From contig JAVSML010001163.1 in assembly GCA_038503035.1 (NCBI GenBank), positions 625,166 to 689,165 of the forward strand: a stretch of DNA of 64,000 bases, read 5' to 3'. Positions 63,001 to 64,000 of this stretch are shown one piece after another. The position numbers and the translations under genes are program-made. Position 1 is the first letter of the stretch, and each line of letters begins with the position of its first letter. This DNA is from Crocodylus rhombifer. Lineage: Eukaryota > Chordata > Crocodylia > Crocodylidae. The notes beneath the pieces were generated by a model, which searched no databases, was not told the origin of the DNA, and saw only the letters and a program-made list of their open reading frames with translations.

Positions 63001-64000
63001 ATGGTTAGAAAAATCTAAAAAAACCCACTTTCAATAACATTAAGTAAACTATGAAAACTATTTATTTTTACTTTGCTTTAGCACTTTCCTACAGGTTGGG
63101 AAGTGAAACACCACAACACTGTCTCGGTGCACGAGAACAGGAGGTAAAACTAACCTCTCGGGGTTTATTTTTCCATATTGCATGCAATGGAGAAACAAGT
63201 GTGGTATATGTGGTAAAAAATTGCTTTTATATACTCTTCCATTTTTATTCATAAATGGAATGGAGAAAAATATTTTTAACTTGATGGTGTCCCTTCTAAA
63301 AAGTTGACTGGATAGAGTCTAACTACTACTGACCTTCAGCAAGTGGATTGTATGTGTGATTAGAATATAATTAATTGTAAAGGTGTAAATGTCACATTCC
63401 ATAGCTTTGTATGCCTAATTTCATTTGTACGTAAGCGCACTGAGAGTCATGGAAAATGTATAAAAAGTAGAAAAGAATTATAAAAATACCCAAAGCAACA
63501 AAACCATATTACAGATAAATCCGTTGTCGTCTTAGTTAAAAATAGGTTTACCTTGTACCTGTTAAATAACTTACAAGCTAAATAACTTCAAAGCAACAAA
63601 TTTCCATTTTTATTTTTTTTATATTCAAGTAACTTATAATGATCTACACTTTTTTAACCTTTATTTAAGTGTTATGCTCTGAGCCTTTTGTATTTGTGTT
63701 TACAAACAGGTTGCGAACCTCTGGAAAAGCTTGGTGTATACTTTGAAAGAAGCTGTCTCAGTAAGACAGTTATGCTGATACTTGATCTAAACTTACATTG
63801 GGAAGAGGTGCTTAAAGCTGATCTCGAAATTGCCCCAAAACGTGGATACTCAAAGGTCACAAAATTGCTTACAGGGTCAGAAGCAAGAATCCTCCTCCTC
63901 CCCCCGCTTAATACAAAATCTATTACATGTTGCTTTGTGATCTAAAGGAAAGGCCAGATCACCGTCCTGTATTTTCTGGGGAGCCACACAGTCAGCAAGC
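63001..64000. other. Downstream flank of DGKE, nothing recognised
   Basis: AT-rich. An 85-codon plus-strand open frame at 63688-63945 follows a CAG but matches no family I know. In human the next gene is TRIM25; no part of it was recognised here. Confidence 0.5.

Noticed and set aside
63688..63945. 85-codon frame after a CAG, as a possible exon of the next gene
   Set aside because: No resemblance to TRIM25 or any other family known to me, and no donor site supporting an exon.

Overview
The window is a stretch of amniote chromosome, most probably from a crocodilian. Two orthologues of human 17q22 genes are complete and have GT-AG introns. The repeats are of the sauropsid kind: several CR1 LINE 3' ends with ATAGAAT/ATGAAACT-type tails, older L3-like and MIR-like copies, and many short hAT transposons with clean 8-bp target duplications. 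I cannot name a species from sequence alone. A turtle is the main alternative. Window 13426-13825 is an assembly gap (400 N).

Layout. 1-32556 is non-coding and repeat-bearing. By synteny with human it should belong to the interval on the NOG side of C17orf67, but no NOG exon is present. 32557-39961 (minus strand) holds the whole coding region of C17orf67 in three exons, encoding 90 residues: a signal peptide, an RTRR possible furin-type site and a two-cysteine C-terminus. 39962-44464 is a 4.5-kb head-to-head interval with two CR1 fragments, an unnamed retroposon and, next to DGKE, a GC/CpG-rich segment with a guanine-rich minisatellite. 44465-61580 (plus strand) is diacylglycerol kinase epsilon, DGKE: eleven coding exons and 570 codons before the stop, with every exon phase fitting. 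61581-about 63000 is its probable 3' UTR. The last kilobase shows nothing I can name.

How it works together. DGKE phosphorylates diacylglycerol, preferring arachidonoyl species, to phosphatidic acid at the membrane. Its N-terminal hydrophobic segment, two C1 domains, GGDGT and GTGND catalytic motifs and the L-x3-R-x2-L-x4-G acyl-specificity motif are all intact. C17orf67 encodes a small, predicted secreted protein of unknown function, divergently transcribed. The shared upstream interval could coordinate them, but nothing in the sequence proves it.

I found no convincing new multi-gene system. The items most worth a second look are the C17orf67 peptide precursor, a hAT transposase C-terminal remnant at 22092-22330, a group of strongly palindromic MITE-like elements, and the set of hAT copies whose target duplications separate into two recognised types.
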